Part shown: positions 1-6,437 of the stretch, piece by piece | How positions within the stretch are numbered: position 1 is the stretch's first letter | How the letters are laid out: each line of letters opens with the position of its first letter | IMG/VR virus record: IMGVR_UViG_3300025818_000049 | Location: 1-39,655 of that record | Reading direction: 5' to 3' (one strand) | DNA: 39,655 nt | DNA from: a virus | Notes under the pieces: generated by a model | What the model was told of the DNA's origin: nothing | The model's database searches: none | What the model saw: the letters and a program-made list of their open reading frames with translations, nothing else | Position numbers and translations under genes: made by a program

Positions 1-83
1 AAAAGCGGGCCGTCGAAGCTGCGGAAACCGCTTCGATCCACAGGCAGGGCGAGAATAGCGTGCTGGCCTCGATCGCAACCGCG
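1..83. repeat. Terminal overlap, left copy (matches 39573-39655)
   Basis: Bases 1-83 match 39573-39655 except at 32 (T versus C at 39604) and 83 (G versus A at 39655). Both differences fall in third codon positions of Ala codons in the portal gene. This is the expected signature of a circular genome written with a short overlap, not a biological terminal repeat, because the portal reading frame is continuous through it. Confidence 0.9.
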
Positions 84-392
84 ATCAGCGAAGGGCTCGA
101 AAAGGCGCTCGCCGTGTTCTCGGCATGGGCGGGCGTCAACCAGGCGGTTGTTTACCAGCTTAACCGCGACTTCAACCCGGCGATGCTCTCGGCGCAGGAC
201 ATCACCGCTTACATGAAGGCGGTGCAAATGGGGCTGCTTTCGGAACAAAGCTTCTACGCCTTGCTGCAGCGCGCCGATGTTGCCGACAGTGAGGTCACAT
301 GGGAGGACGAGCAGGAGCGGATTGCGACGCAAGAGCCGCCCGCGCCTGCGCCTGCAGCGAATGATGGCCAAGGCGGGGAGATGGCGGCATGA
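1..392 (+). CDS. Portal protein, C-terminal part (continues from the right end of the window)
   Basis: This is the last ~130 codons of the portal gene that begins at 38513. The window is a linearised circle, so reading enters in frame at base 3 (Lys-Arg-Ala-Val-Glu-Ala-Ala-Glu). Joined to the right end through the 83-bp overlap, the full protein is about 483 residues, the usual size for DUF4055-type portals. The portal forms the dodecameric ring at the capsid vertex through which DNA enters and leaves. The C-terminal part is Ala/Glu-rich and helical, ending in a Pro/Ala-rich acidic tail, as is common in portals. The stop TGA (390-392) overlaps the ATG of the next gene. The family call rests mainly on the N-terminal part. 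Confidence 0.88.
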   Translation, partial: KRAVEAAETASIHRQGENSVLASIATAISEGLEKALAVFSAWAGVNQAVVYQLNRDFNPAMLSAQDITAYMKAVQMGLLSEQSFYALLQRADVADSEVTWEDEQERIATQEPPAPAPAANDGQGGEMAA

Positions 393-499
393 CCGCCCTC
401 GCTTTCCTCGCTGGCTTGCTGCTCGGCATCGTCGTGCCGCCGATGGTGCTTTGCGTCCTCATCGTGCGGCGCCTCGATGACATGGGGGAGGACTATTGA
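389..499 (+). CDS. Small single-pass membrane protein (36 aa)
   Basis: A 36-residue product whose ATG overlaps the portal stop as ATGA and whose TGA overlaps the TTG start of the next gene. Residues ~3-27 form one strongly hydrophobic segment (LAFLAGLLLGIVVPPMVLCV), followed by two Arg and an acidic tail (RRLDDMGEDY), so it is predicted to span the inner membrane once. I do not recognise a family. Double start/stop coupling between portal and head morphogenesis genes argues that it is translated. Its role is unknown; a membrane protein here is unexpected for a virion part. Confidence 0.6.
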   Translation: MTALAFLAGLLLGIVVPPMVLCVLIVRRLDDMGEDY

Positions 500-1545
500 G
501 CGAACTCGAACTGCAAGAGGCTATCCTCAAGAATGCGCTCGAACTCGAACGCCTGTCTGCGAACGACCAGGCCGATGCCATGCGGATCATGGCTGCGCTT
601 GAGCGCGACCTCAAAACCCTGCTTGCACAGCGCGACCTAAGCAATGCCAAGCGGCGCGAGATCGAGGCAATTCTCAACGAGGCCAAGAAGGCGATCGACG
701 GGCGATATTCGGCGCTCGGCGGCGTTGTCGACACGCGCGGGCTCATGCTCGTCGTCTCGCAGCAAACCGTCGAGGCTATCCGCACGCTAGGCGCAATCCG
801 CGCGCTTACGCCGGAACGCATCGCCTCGCTGGCGAAAACGGTGCTGATCGAAGGCGCGCCCTCGGCGGCATGGTGGGTAAAGCAATCCGAACGCCTGCAA
901 TTCGATTTCGCGCGGATCGTGCGCGAAGGCGTGATCGAGGGCGCAACGCAAGAACAGATCACGGCGCGGATCATCGGCACAGGCGACGAACCTGGCATCA
1001 TGGACGCCGCCCGCCGCAATGTGCGTTCGCTTGTCCATTCCTCGATAATGACCGCTGCCAACCGCGCGAGGCTGGAGACGTTTGCGAACAATAGCCGCCA
1101 CCTTGCGGGCGTGCGTTGGCTGGCGACGCTTGACAGCCACACTTGCCGCACATGCATGGCGCTCGACGGGCGCGTTTGGGATCTCGAAGGCAATCCGGTC
1201 GACCAGGGTGAAGATGCGATGGATTTCCAATTGCCACCCGCGCATTTCGCTTGCCGTTGCACAATGTCGCCTGTTGCCAAGTCGCTCGACGCCATTCTCG
1301 GCGTGAAAGGGCTCGACGCAAAGCTGGCGGCGGGCCGCAGGCGGGCTTCGAAGGATGGGCCGACCAGTGCATTGACCTTTAGCGAGTTCCTGCGGCGGCA
1401 ATCGCCCGAATATATCGAGGAGGCGCTTGGCGCAGAGCGCGCCGCGCTCTGGCGGCAGGGAAAGGTAACCTTGCGGGATTTAGTGAGTGGAAGCGGGCGC
1501 GAGTTGACACTCGAACAGATCAAACAGCGCATGAAGGAGAAATGA
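496..1545 (+). CDS. Head morphogenesis protein, Mu gpF / SPP1 gp7-like
   Basis: Minor head protein of the phage Mu gpF family (349 aa), normally encoded just after the portal and packaged inside the procapsid. The N-terminal ~70 residues are a charged helical region. The conserved C-terminal domain shows the typical cysteine/histidine pattern: DSHTCRTCMALDGRVW around residues 213-228 (C217, C220) and PPAHFACRC around 247-255 (H250, C253, C255), likely metal-binding. The start is TTG, chosen because it overlaps the preceding stop (TTGA) and begins the helical domain with Ser-Glu-Leu. Gene order portal, gpF-like, scaffold, coat supports the call. Ejection or assembly functions are known for relatives, not shown here. 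Confidence 0.88.
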   Translation: MSELELQEAILKNALELERLSANDQADAMRIMAALERDLKTLLAQRDLSNAKRREIEAILNEAKKAIDGRYSALGGVVDTRGLMLVVSQQTVEAIRTLGAIRALTPERIASLAKTVLIEGAPSAAWWVKQSERLQFDFARIVREGVIEGATQEQITARIIGTGDEPGIMDAARRNVRSLVHSSIMTAANRARLETFANNSRHLAGVRWLATLDSHTCRTCMALDGRVWDLEGNPVDQGEDAMDFQLPPAHFACRCTMSPVAKSLDAILGVKGLDAKLAAGRRRASKDGPTSALTFSEFLRRQSPEYIEEALGAERAALWRQGKVTLRDLVSGSGRELTLEQIKQRMKEK

Positions 1546-1546
1546 C

Positions 1547-2209
1547 ATGGCAGACGAAGCATTCACCAAGGCGGATATCGACAAGGCGGTCGCCGATGCG
1601 GTTGAAAAGGCAAAGGCTGCATTCGACGAGGAAGTCGACGGCCTGAAAACGAAGAACCGCGAACTGCTCGCCAAGGTGCGCGCGGCGAAGGAAATCGACC
1701 CCGCCGAATTGGAAGCGGCCGAAAAGCGCGCCGAAGCCGCCGAAACCGAAAACGCCAAGCTCAAGGGCGATATCAAGACGATTTCGACCGAACGCGACAA
1801 GGCGGTCAAGTCGCTCGAAACCGAGCAGGCTGCGGCGCGCAGCTATGCGCTCGACGCCGAACTTGCAGGCGCGATTGCCGAGGGCAACGTCATCCCGAGC
1901 CTGATCCCAGGCTTCAAGGCGATGATGGCAGCGCAGGCCAAGGCCGATCTCGTCGATGGGAAATACAGCGTGATGATCGGCGACAAGCCCGCGCGCGATG
2001 CGATCAAGGCGATGCTCGAAAGCGAGGACGGCAAGGCATGGCGCGCAGCCCCGCACAATAGCGGCGGCGGCGCTCCTGGCGGCAATGGCAATGGCGGCGG
2101 CGGCAAAACTATGACGCGGGCCGAATACAACGAGAAGGTTGTCAGCGATCCGGCAGGGACGCGGGCATTTATGAAGGACGGCGGCAAGGTCATCGACGCA
2201 GCAGCCTGA
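1547..2209 (+). CDS. Capsid scaffolding protein
   Basis: A 220-residue, highly charged protein. Residues ~8-105 are predicted coiled coil (Ala/Glu/Lys-rich), then a compact segment with a SLIPGFKAMMAAQAKADLV motif (~127-145), a flexible Gly/Asn linker (~170-186), and a short C-terminal segment likely to contact the coat protein. Phage scaffolds direct coat assembly and are lost at maturation. This layout matches the common scaffold type found between the gpF-like gene and the coat gene in phages with P22-like coats. No protease domain is visible. It ends just before a strong hairpin (2217-2252). Confidence 0.82.
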   Translation: MADEAFTKADIDKAVADAVEKAKAAFDEEVDGLKTKNRELLAKVRAAKEIDPAELEAAEKRAEAAETENAKLKGDIKTISTERDKAVKSLETEQAAARSYALDAELAGAIAEGNVIPSLIPGFKAMMAAQAKADLVDGKYSVMIGDKPARDAIKAMLESEDGKAWRAAPHNSGGGAPGGNGNGGGGKTMTRAEYNEKVVSDPAGTRAFMKDGGKVIDAAA

Positions 2210-2216
2210 CAGGGGG

Positions 2217-2252
2217 ATAGGGACCGTGTGTTGACGGGCGCACGGTCCCTAT
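2217..2252. terminator. Bidirectional hairpin between scaffold and HigA genes
   Basis: Perfect 12-bp inverted repeat: ATAGGGACCGTG (2217-2228) and CACGGTCCCTAT (2241-2252), with a 12-nt loop that can pair further. It lies exactly between two convergent genes (scaffold stop 2209, higA stop 2255). No clear U-run follows on either strand, so termination strength is uncertain. It could also protect the scaffold mRNA 3' end. Confidence 0.6.
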
Positions 2253-2254
2253 TA

Positions 2255-2557
2255 TCAGGCGGGTTCGGGGATGCGATCGACCTTGATCGCCTTTGCCGCC
2301 TTCTTGGCAAGTGCCAGATCATATGCGGACTGCATTCGAAGCATGGTCGCGGCAGAGACACCAAAAGCCTTCTCGAACCGAATAGCCATTTCGGGCGAAA
2401 GCGCGGCCTTCCCGTTGAGCATGTTGCTCATGGCTGCGCGCGTTACCCCTAGCCGCTCTGCGGCGATTGTTACGTTCAATCCATAGGGCTTAACGATTTC
2501 TTCCATGAGGAACGGGCCGGGATGGATGGCGAAAGAGTCGTGTAGCTTGATAGCCAT
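2255..2557 (-). CDS. higA: HigA-family antitoxin (XRE HTH)
   Basis: A 100-residue HTH protein of the HigA addiction-module family. The opening 'IHPGPFLMEEIVKPYGLN' is the family hallmark, followed by an XRE-type helix-turn-helix at ~29-50 (IAAERLGVTRAAMSNMLNGK) and 'LSPEMAIRFEKAFGVSAATMLRMQSAYDL'. HigA binds and neutralises HigB and represses the operon. It is cotranscribed downstream of higB, with start and stop overlapping at 2557-2559; toxin-first order is typical for higBA. On a phage, the pair may stabilise the prophage or exclude other phages; which applies here is unknown. Confidence 0.9.
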   Translation of the reverse strand: MAIKLHDSFAIHPGPFLMEEIVKPYGLNVTIAAERLGVTRAAMSNMLNGKAALSPEMAIRFEKAFGVSAATMLRMQSAYDLALAKKAAKAIKVDRIPEPA

Positions 2558-2838
2558 TAGTGATAATCCTCCAAATCAAGCTCGCCGACCCTCCTGTCGT
2601 CGAGCTTAGTGAATGTGAGCCTCCAGTTTTTTGTGACCGTCATGGCGTATGTGCCTTTGCGATCACCTTTCAGCGCATGAAAGCCAAAGTTAGGCGGAGT
2701 GCGCAGTTCGTCGAAAGAGCCAGCGTTAGCGATAAATGCAAGCATGTTGGTGAGCCGTTTCGGCTGGATAATGCCCGCCGACTTGCCGGTTTCTGCGAAC
2801 CCTTGAAGCGCCTTGTGCTTGATGCTCTCGATTTCCAT
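2557..2838 (-). CDS. higB: HigB-family toxin (RelE/ParE superfamily mRNA interferase)
   Basis: A 93-residue protein of the plasmid-maintenance killer family: 'IESIKHKALQGFAETGKSAGI' at the start, 'FHALKGDRKGTYAMTVTKNWRLTF' in the middle, and C-terminal 'ELDLEDYH', all typical of HigB. Relatives cut mRNA on the ribosome. The conserved Lys/Arg/His residues of the fold (K55, R73 region, terminal DYH) appear intact, so it is probably active. It is first in a leftward two-gene operon with a palindromic operator just upstream (2845-2861). It sits on the strand opposite to all surrounding virion genes. Confidence 0.9.
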   Translation of the reverse strand: MEIESIKHKALQGFAETGKSAGIIQPKRLTNMLAFIANAGSFDELRTPPNFGFHALKGDRKGTYAMTVTKNWRLTFTKLDDRRVGELDLEDYH

Positions 2839-2841
2839 GCG

Positions 2842-2873
2842 AGTGTATTGCCATACAATACGCCAAGTGTCAA
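2842..2873 (-). promoter_or_regulatory. higBA promoter and HigA operator candidate
   Basis: On the minus strand a consensus -35 TTGACA lies at 2873-2868. A perfect 6-bp palindrome, GTATTG-CCATA-CAATAC, spans 2845-2861, covering the place where the -10 must fall and ending seven bases from the higB ATG. HigA-type antitoxins repress their operon from such palindromes. The -10 hexamer itself is weak (CAATAC/AATACA). Confidence 0.55.
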
Positions 2874-2910
2874 GCTACACTATACACCTTTCACATAATT
2901 CACAGCCCTA

Positions 2911-2938
2911 TTGCATTAATGGTTCAGCATGGTATAAA
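2911..2938 (+). promoter_or_regulatory. Rightward promoter candidate for the moron genes
   Basis: TTGCAT (2911-2916), 16-bp spacer, TATAAA (2933-2938), in the AT-rich divergent gap between higB and the gene at 3017. The gap 2839-3016 holds no convincing gene. This would drive the four small forward genes independently of the phage late programme. Confidence 0.45.
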
Positions 2939-3016
2939 TGCGGCATCTCTGGGCCAACATGGCTGACAACTATGGACGGAAACGAACAGAGATGGATGGA
3001 AACATGGAGCACTTAA

Positions 3017-3220
3017 ATGAAAACCCTAGACGACGTAAAGGCAGACATGAGCGCGCTTTATGAGGAATTGAAGCGCGGCGATGTGGAAATCAAACAAGCT
3101 GCCGAACTTGCCAATATCACTGGTAAGTATCTCAAGGCCGAGCAACTGCAGCTTGCTCGCGAGGTGTTTGAAAACAACCTTCAGTCCAACGCGCCGAAGC
3201 GGCTCGCCAATGCGGCCTGA
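3017..3220 (+). CDS. Small conserved phage protein (67 aa), function unknown
   Basis: Predicted all-helical 67-residue protein (MKTLDDVKADMSALYEELKR...ELANITGKYLKAEQLQLAREVF). It resembles short proteins common in phage early regions that often sit beside zinc-finger or HNH genes, but I cannot assign a function. Good ribosome site GGAG seven bases before ATG. First forward gene of the island; it overlaps the following zinc-finger gene by 11 bases. Confidence 0.65.
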   Translation: MKTLDDVKADMSALYEELKRGDVEIKQAAELANITGKYLKAEQLQLAREVFENNLQSNAPKRLANAA

Positions 3221-3653
3221 GATAACCAAGCGGTGCAAGGGGTGCGGTGAAGACAAACCGCACTCCGAGTACCATATCCACCAGTCAAATGCTGATGGAT
3301 TGCGCTCAAAATGCAAGACGTGTCGGAGTGCTGAGAATAAGGCCAACAAGGAGCGCAACCGCCCTTATTTTGCGGAGTACCATAAGCGAAATGCGAGGCG
3401 GATATGCGAGCGCGTCAATGCGTGGCGCTCCGGCCTTTCCGGCGAAAAGCTAAAGCGATACAGCCGCGCCGTAGCAGAAGGCGGCAAAAGGTTCAGAAAG
3501 ACGCGGAAGGGCGAACTCTCTACCACAAAAGGCAACATGTCCAAACTCACGGGAATACCCATCGATATGATCGATGACGGTGTGGTCGAGGCCAAAGCGG
3601 AACAACTCCGCTTGACCCGCCTAATCCGCTCGCTCAAGAAGGGCGCGAAATGA
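3210..3653 (+). CDS. Zinc-ribbon protein, HNH/EndoVII-like N-terminus without visible HNH core
   Basis: A 147-residue basic protein. Residues 9-39 carry a four-cysteine zinc ribbon (CKGCGEDKPHSEY...DGLRSKCKTC), the N-terminal signature of many phage HNH or endonuclease-VII-like proteins. The expected His-Asn-His core that normally follows is not visible; instead there are Lys/Arg-rich helices and a C-terminal 'LTGIPIDMIDDGVVEAKAEQLRLTRLIRSLKK' segment. Start ATG 3210 was chosen because it precedes the zinc ribbon and overlaps the previous gene. It may bind nucleic acid; nuclease activity is doubtful. Moderate confidence that it is real, low for function. Confidence 0.65.
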   Translation: MRPEITKRCKGCGEDKPHSEYHIHQSNADGLRSKCKTCRSAENKANKERNRPYFAEYHKRNARRICERVNAWRSGLSGEKLKRYSRAVAEGGKRFRKTRKGELSTTKGNMSKLTGIPIDMIDDGVVEAKAEQLRLTRLIRSLKKGAK

Positions 3654-3683
3654 CCGGGACTACAACAGGCAGAAAGAGAATCG

Positions 3684-3866
3684 ATGACTGAGTTCTGCGT
3701 TGACGCCGAAACTCTCGACCGCGTGGCGCGATACCTTCGCCCATCAGCGTTTAGAGATGGCGCGCTTCCTAGTTTGCGAATAATCGCATATCGGGATGCA
3801 ACCAGGGCCATGTTGGCCTTGACAGTAAGGACGCCCAATGACCGAACCCGAGAAGCTGGCATATAG
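3684..3866 (+). CDS. Small hypothetical protein (60 aa)
   Basis: A 60-residue open frame with an AGAAAGAGAA sequence just upstream of its ATG. It overlaps the next gene by 29 bases. The N-terminal half (FCVDAETLDRVARYLRPSAFRD) could form helices. I recognise no family, and the C-terminus that overlaps the next gene looks unconstrained. It may be spurious. Confidence 0.35.
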   Translation: MTEFCVDAETLDRVARYLRPSAFRDGALPSLRIIAYRDATRAMLALTVRTPNDRTREAGI

Positions 3867-4020
3867 CATCAAAGACGCTGCGAAGGCGCTTGGTCTTGGC
3901 ACCACGACGATCAACCGCATGATCAAGGACGGCCGGCTCAAGGCGGTAAAGATCGGCGGGCGCACATTGATCCCTGCCGCAGCATTGCGTGCGATCATAG
4001 ACAATGCACCGCCTGCATAG
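3838..4020 (+). CDS. Excisionase-like HTH protein (HTH_17 / MerR-type fold)
   Basis: A 60-residue protein with the complete short winged-helix motif seen in excisionase-like proteins: 'AYSIKDAAKALGLGTTTINRMIKDGRLKAVKIGGRTLIP' (8-46). Such proteins bind DNA as small architectural or regulatory factors. A phage excisionase would normally be near the integrase, 23 kb away; here the gene sits directly before the coat gene. It could therefore be a regulator of the island or of coat expression, or a displaced Xis. Ribosome site AAGGA eight bases before ATG. Confidence 0.75.
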   Translation: MTEPEKLAYSIKDAAKALGLGTTTINRMIKDGRLKAVKIGGRTLIPAAALRAIIDNAPPA

Positions 4021-4026
4021 CCCCTA

Positions 4027-4162
4027 TTGACATTCTTACGCATTTGAATCATTTTCTTGCGTCATAGAGATGGGCAAGGTCCGTTTCTTTCTCCGGTAAG
4101 GCCGGAACCGCACCGCAGATCAGGTCTGCCGCGGCTTCAAACCTTCAAACCGGAGATTTCCC
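4027..4162 (+). promoter_or_regulatory. Coat gene leader: -35-like box and structured leader hiding the ribosome site
   Basis: A consensus TTGACA (4027-4032) lacks an obvious -10 at 16-18 bp. Further down, TCTCCGGT (4090-4097) is perfectly complementary to ACCGGAGA (4149-4156), which contains the coat ribosome site GGAGA. The 51 nt between include an inner hairpin GCAGA/TCTGC (4115-4119 with 4125-4129) and possible CCGC/GCGG pairing. In the closed form the coat start (GTG 4163) would be masked. No gene is seen in 4021-4162. Confidence 0.5.
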
Positions 4163-5308
4163 GTGGCAAACACGCTCACCAGCCTTATTCCCGACATCAC
4201 CGAAGCGCTTGATACCGTTTCGCGTGAGATGGTCGGCATGGTTCCCGCCGTTCGCACCGACACTGCCGCCGATCGCGTAGCAATCGGTCAGAACCTTATT
4301 ATCCCGATTACACCCGTTGCAACCTCGGCGAACAACACGCCAGGCGTCACCGCGCCTGACACCGGCGATCAAACAATCGGCAATGTGACCGTTTCGATCA
4401 CCAAGTCGAAGCACGTTCCTGTTCGCTGGAATGGCGAGGAAACCAAGGGCTTGCAGAACGCTGGCACTTTCTCCTCGATCCAGGCGCAGCGCTTTTATCA
4501 GGGCATTCGCGCCCTGGTGAACGAGATGGAAGTCGATCTCTGGACCGAAGGCTATCAGTCGTCCTCGCGCGGCTACGGCACCGCCGCAACCGCGCCTTTC
4601 GGCACCGCAAGCGACCTCAGCGATTTTGCTGGCGTTGCCCGCATTCTCGACGAGAACGGTTGCCCGACGAGTGACCGCCAGCTCGTCCTCGGCCACGCTG
4701 CTATCGCAAACCTGCGCGGCAAGCAGTCGGTGTTGTTCAAAGTCAACGAGGCTGGTTCGGCTGACATGCTGCGCAACGGTATGACCGACCGCGTGCAGAA
4801 CTTTGCGCTACGCCACTCTGACGCCGTTGGTATCCATACGAAGGGCACTGGCGCAAGCTACCTGCTCAACGACGCATCGAGTGCCATTGGCGACACCTCG
4901 ATCGCGGCGGATACTGGTTCGGGCACGATCCTGGCTGGTGACGTTGTGACCTTCGCAGGCACCTCGGATAAGTATATCGTGAACACCGCACTTTCGGGTG
5001 GCGCGTTCACGATCGGCGAGCCCGGTCTGATCGCAGCCGAAACCGACAACGACGCTATCACGGTCGGCAACAACTACACCGCGAACCTGGCCTTCGACCG
5101 TAACGCAATCATCCTCGCAAACCGTATGCCGGCACTGCCGGAAGGCGGCGACGCGGCGGAAGATGCTGTCACGATCGTCGACCCGGTTTCGGGCCTTGTG
5201 TTCGAAGTCGCGCTCTACAAGCAGTTCCTGCAGAACGTGTTCCACGTTCGTGCCGCTTGGGGCGTGAGCGCGGTCAAGTCGGCTCACATCGCCACCCTGC
5301 TCGGCTGA
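4163..5308 (+). CDS. Major capsid protein, P22 coat-like (gene 5 family)
   Basis: A 381-residue coat protein. 'MANTLTSLIPDITEALDTVSREMVGMVPAV' and 'TPGVTAPDTGDQTIGNVTVSITKSKHVPVRW' are characteristic of the P22-coat family common in environmental siphoviruses. It adopts the HK97 fold and forms the icosahedral shell. Residues ~215-300 (Gly/Thr/Ala-rich, 'DTSIAADTGSGTILAGDVVTFAG') look like an inserted beta-rich surface domain. Start is GTG, fixed by GGAGA six bases upstream and by family homology at Met-Ala-Asn. Scaffold is encoded upstream, separated by the 2255-4020 island. A strong hairpin follows the stop. Confidence 0.93.
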   Translation: MANTLTSLIPDITEALDTVSREMVGMVPAVRTDTAADRVAIGQNLIIPITPVATSANNTPGVTAPDTGDQTIGNVTVSITKSKHVPVRWNGEETKGLQNAGTFSSIQAQRFYQGIRALVNEMEVDLWTEGYQSSSRGYGTAATAPFGTASDLSDFAGVARILDENGCPTSDRQLVLGHAAIANLRGKQSVLFKVNEAGSADMLRNGMTDRVQNFALRHSDAVGIHTKGTGASYLLNDASSAIGDTSIAADTGSGTILAGDVVTFAGTSDKYIVNTALSGGAFTIGEPGLIAAETDNDAITVGNNYTANLAFDRNAIILANRMPALPEGGDAAEDAVTIVDPVSGLVFEVALYKQFLQNVFHVRAAWGVSAVKSAHIATLLG

Positions 5309-5315
5309 TCCACCT

Positions 5316-5351
5316 AGACCGGGGCGGTTTCCCTCTCCCCCGCCCCGGTCT
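5316..5351 (+). terminator. GC-rich hairpin after the coat gene
   Basis: Perfect 12-bp inverted repeat AGACCGGGGCGG (5316-5327) and CCGCCCCGGTCT (5340-5351) with a 12-nt pyrimidine loop, seven bases after the coat stop. No U-run follows, so it may be a partial terminator or an mRNA-stabilising 3' structure that keeps coat levels above those of the downstream genes. Confidence 0.6.
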
Positions 5352-5368
5352 CTAACCGGAGGCCGATC

Positions 5369-5536
5369 ATGGCAGCGAAAAAACAAGCAACAGCAAAGGC
5401 GCCGGCTCCCGCAAAGGAAGCCGGGCCTAAACTCGTCAAGATGGTGCGTTCGTCGGATTTCCCCGCGCCGCACGAATGTGATTGCCACCCCGCCGAGGTC
5501 GAGAACTTCCGCGCGGGCGGCTGGCAGGAGGCTTAA
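5369..5536 (+). CDS. Small conserved head-region protein (55 aa)
   Basis: A 55-residue protein starting after a good GGAGG site (5357-5361). The N-terminal third is Lys/Ala/Pro-rich and likely disordered (MAAKKQATAKAPAPAKEAG). The C-terminal part contains 'CDCHPAEVENFRAGGWQ', resembling the 'HPAEVENYRAGGW' motif of short proteins encoded right after coat genes in many phages. Function is unknown; a minor head or decoration role is inferred from position only. Confidence 0.7.
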   Translation: MAAKKQATAKAPAPAKEAGPKLVKMVRSSDFPAPHECDCHPAEVENFRAGGWQEA

Positions 5537-5539
5537 CCA

Positions 5540-5971
5540 ATGGCAGGCTTTGCAGACGTAACCGAGAACGCAATTCTCGATCTCATCTATACGGCGGTTG
5601 CGTGGGCAAACTACGCGGACAACGCCGCAACTTCACCACAGACCAACATTCATTGCGGTTTGCACACGGCAGACCCAGGCGATACCGGCACAATGTCAAC
5701 GAGCGAAACGACTTACACCTCGTATGCGCGCGTCAACGTCGCTCGCACGACTGGCGGTTGGACTGTGACAAACAACAGTGTTTCGCCCGTCGCGGCAATC
5801 AGCTTCCCGGCAGGCACGGGCGGCTCCGGCACAGTAACGCACTTCTCGACCGGCAAAACTGGCGGCGGTGCGGCTGACATTCTCGCATCTGGAACGGTTA
5901 CGCCGAACATTGTCACGGGCAACGGCGTCACGCCGCAGCTTTCGACTTCGACCGCTATCACGCTGGACTAA
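5540..5971 (+). CDS. Gp80-like structural protein (head or tail fibre family)
   Basis: A 143-residue protein with the pattern of the phage 'gp80 / tail fibre' family: an N-terminal helix (ADVTENAILDLIYTAVAW), then 'IHCGLHTADPGDTGTMSTSE..YTSYARVNV', and a beta-rich Gly/Thr C-terminus. Family members are small virion proteins. It lies just after the coat gene, before the head-tail connectors, so a capsid-surface or neck role is more likely than a tail fibre. ATG follows the previous stop by three bases; ribosome site AGGAGG. Confidence 0.72.
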   Translation: MAGFADVTENAILDLIYTAVAWANYADNAATSPQTNIHCGLHTADPGDTGTMSTSETTYTSYARVNVARTTGGWTVTNNSVSPVAAISFPAGTGGSGTVTHFSTGKTGGGAADILASGTVTPNIVTGNGVTPQLSTSTAITLD

Positions 5972-5975
5972 ATGA

Positions 5976-6437
5976 ATGGGAGCGCGGGCCTTCTCTGACT
6001 TGCTGGAAACGGCGGACGTTAGAGGTTTGCGTGCCTATTGGCGTGAGGCTTCGCCCCATTTGCCGCAACCCAAGACCCGCGCAGAAGCCGAAATCATCAT
6101 GCACAGGGCGCGCACCGAGGCGGCTTCTGTATCGCTTCGCAAGCGTGCCTATTCGCACGCATGGTTGTGTGAACGCGACCTGCCAAGCGGCTTGCCGGAT
6201 CAATTGAAGCCCAGCGCAGAACGACTTTATCCGATTGTCAAAAGCGCGGTCGGCATTTCGGTAAACTTCAAGAGCGAGTGGCTCAAACCCGCAGCAAGGG
6301 AAATCCAAGGCGCAATGGAAAACGCGGTCGGAGATGCTTATGCGGAAGGCCGCACCGATCCCGAGTTCGTTAGCGCACGCATGGCGGAGGCGAAGGAGCG
6401 GGCCGCTAAGGCGCTGTTCGGGAATGCGCTGCCATGA
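5976..6437 (+). CDS. Unknown head-module protein (153 aa)
   Basis: Mostly helical and charged, 153 residues, no family recognised. Notable segments are 'LRAYWREASPHLPQPKTRAEAEIIMHRARTEA' and a C-terminal helix rich in Ala/Glu/Arg (VSARMAEAKERAAKALFG). Its stop overlaps the ATG of the cysteine protease gene (ATGA at 6434), so the two are translationally coupled; a functional link with the protease is plausible but unproven. Confidence 0.72.
   Translation: MGARAFSDLLETADVRGLRAYWREASPHLPQPKTRAEAEIIMHRARTEAASVSLRKRAYSHAWLCERDLPSGLPDQLKPSAERLYPIVKSAVGISVNFKSEWLKPAAREIQGAMENAVGDAYAEGRTDPEFVSARMAEAKERAAKALFGNALP

Noticed and set aside
459-1562. Long reverse-strand open frame opposite the head morphogenesis gene
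   Set aside because: Ser/Arg-rich translation with no domain, fully antisense to a clear gpF-like gene; typical shadow frame in GC-rich DNA.
2813-3016. Forward 67-aa open frame between higB and the gene at 3017
   Set aside because: No ribosome site, odd composition, and it covers the divergent promoter and operator region.
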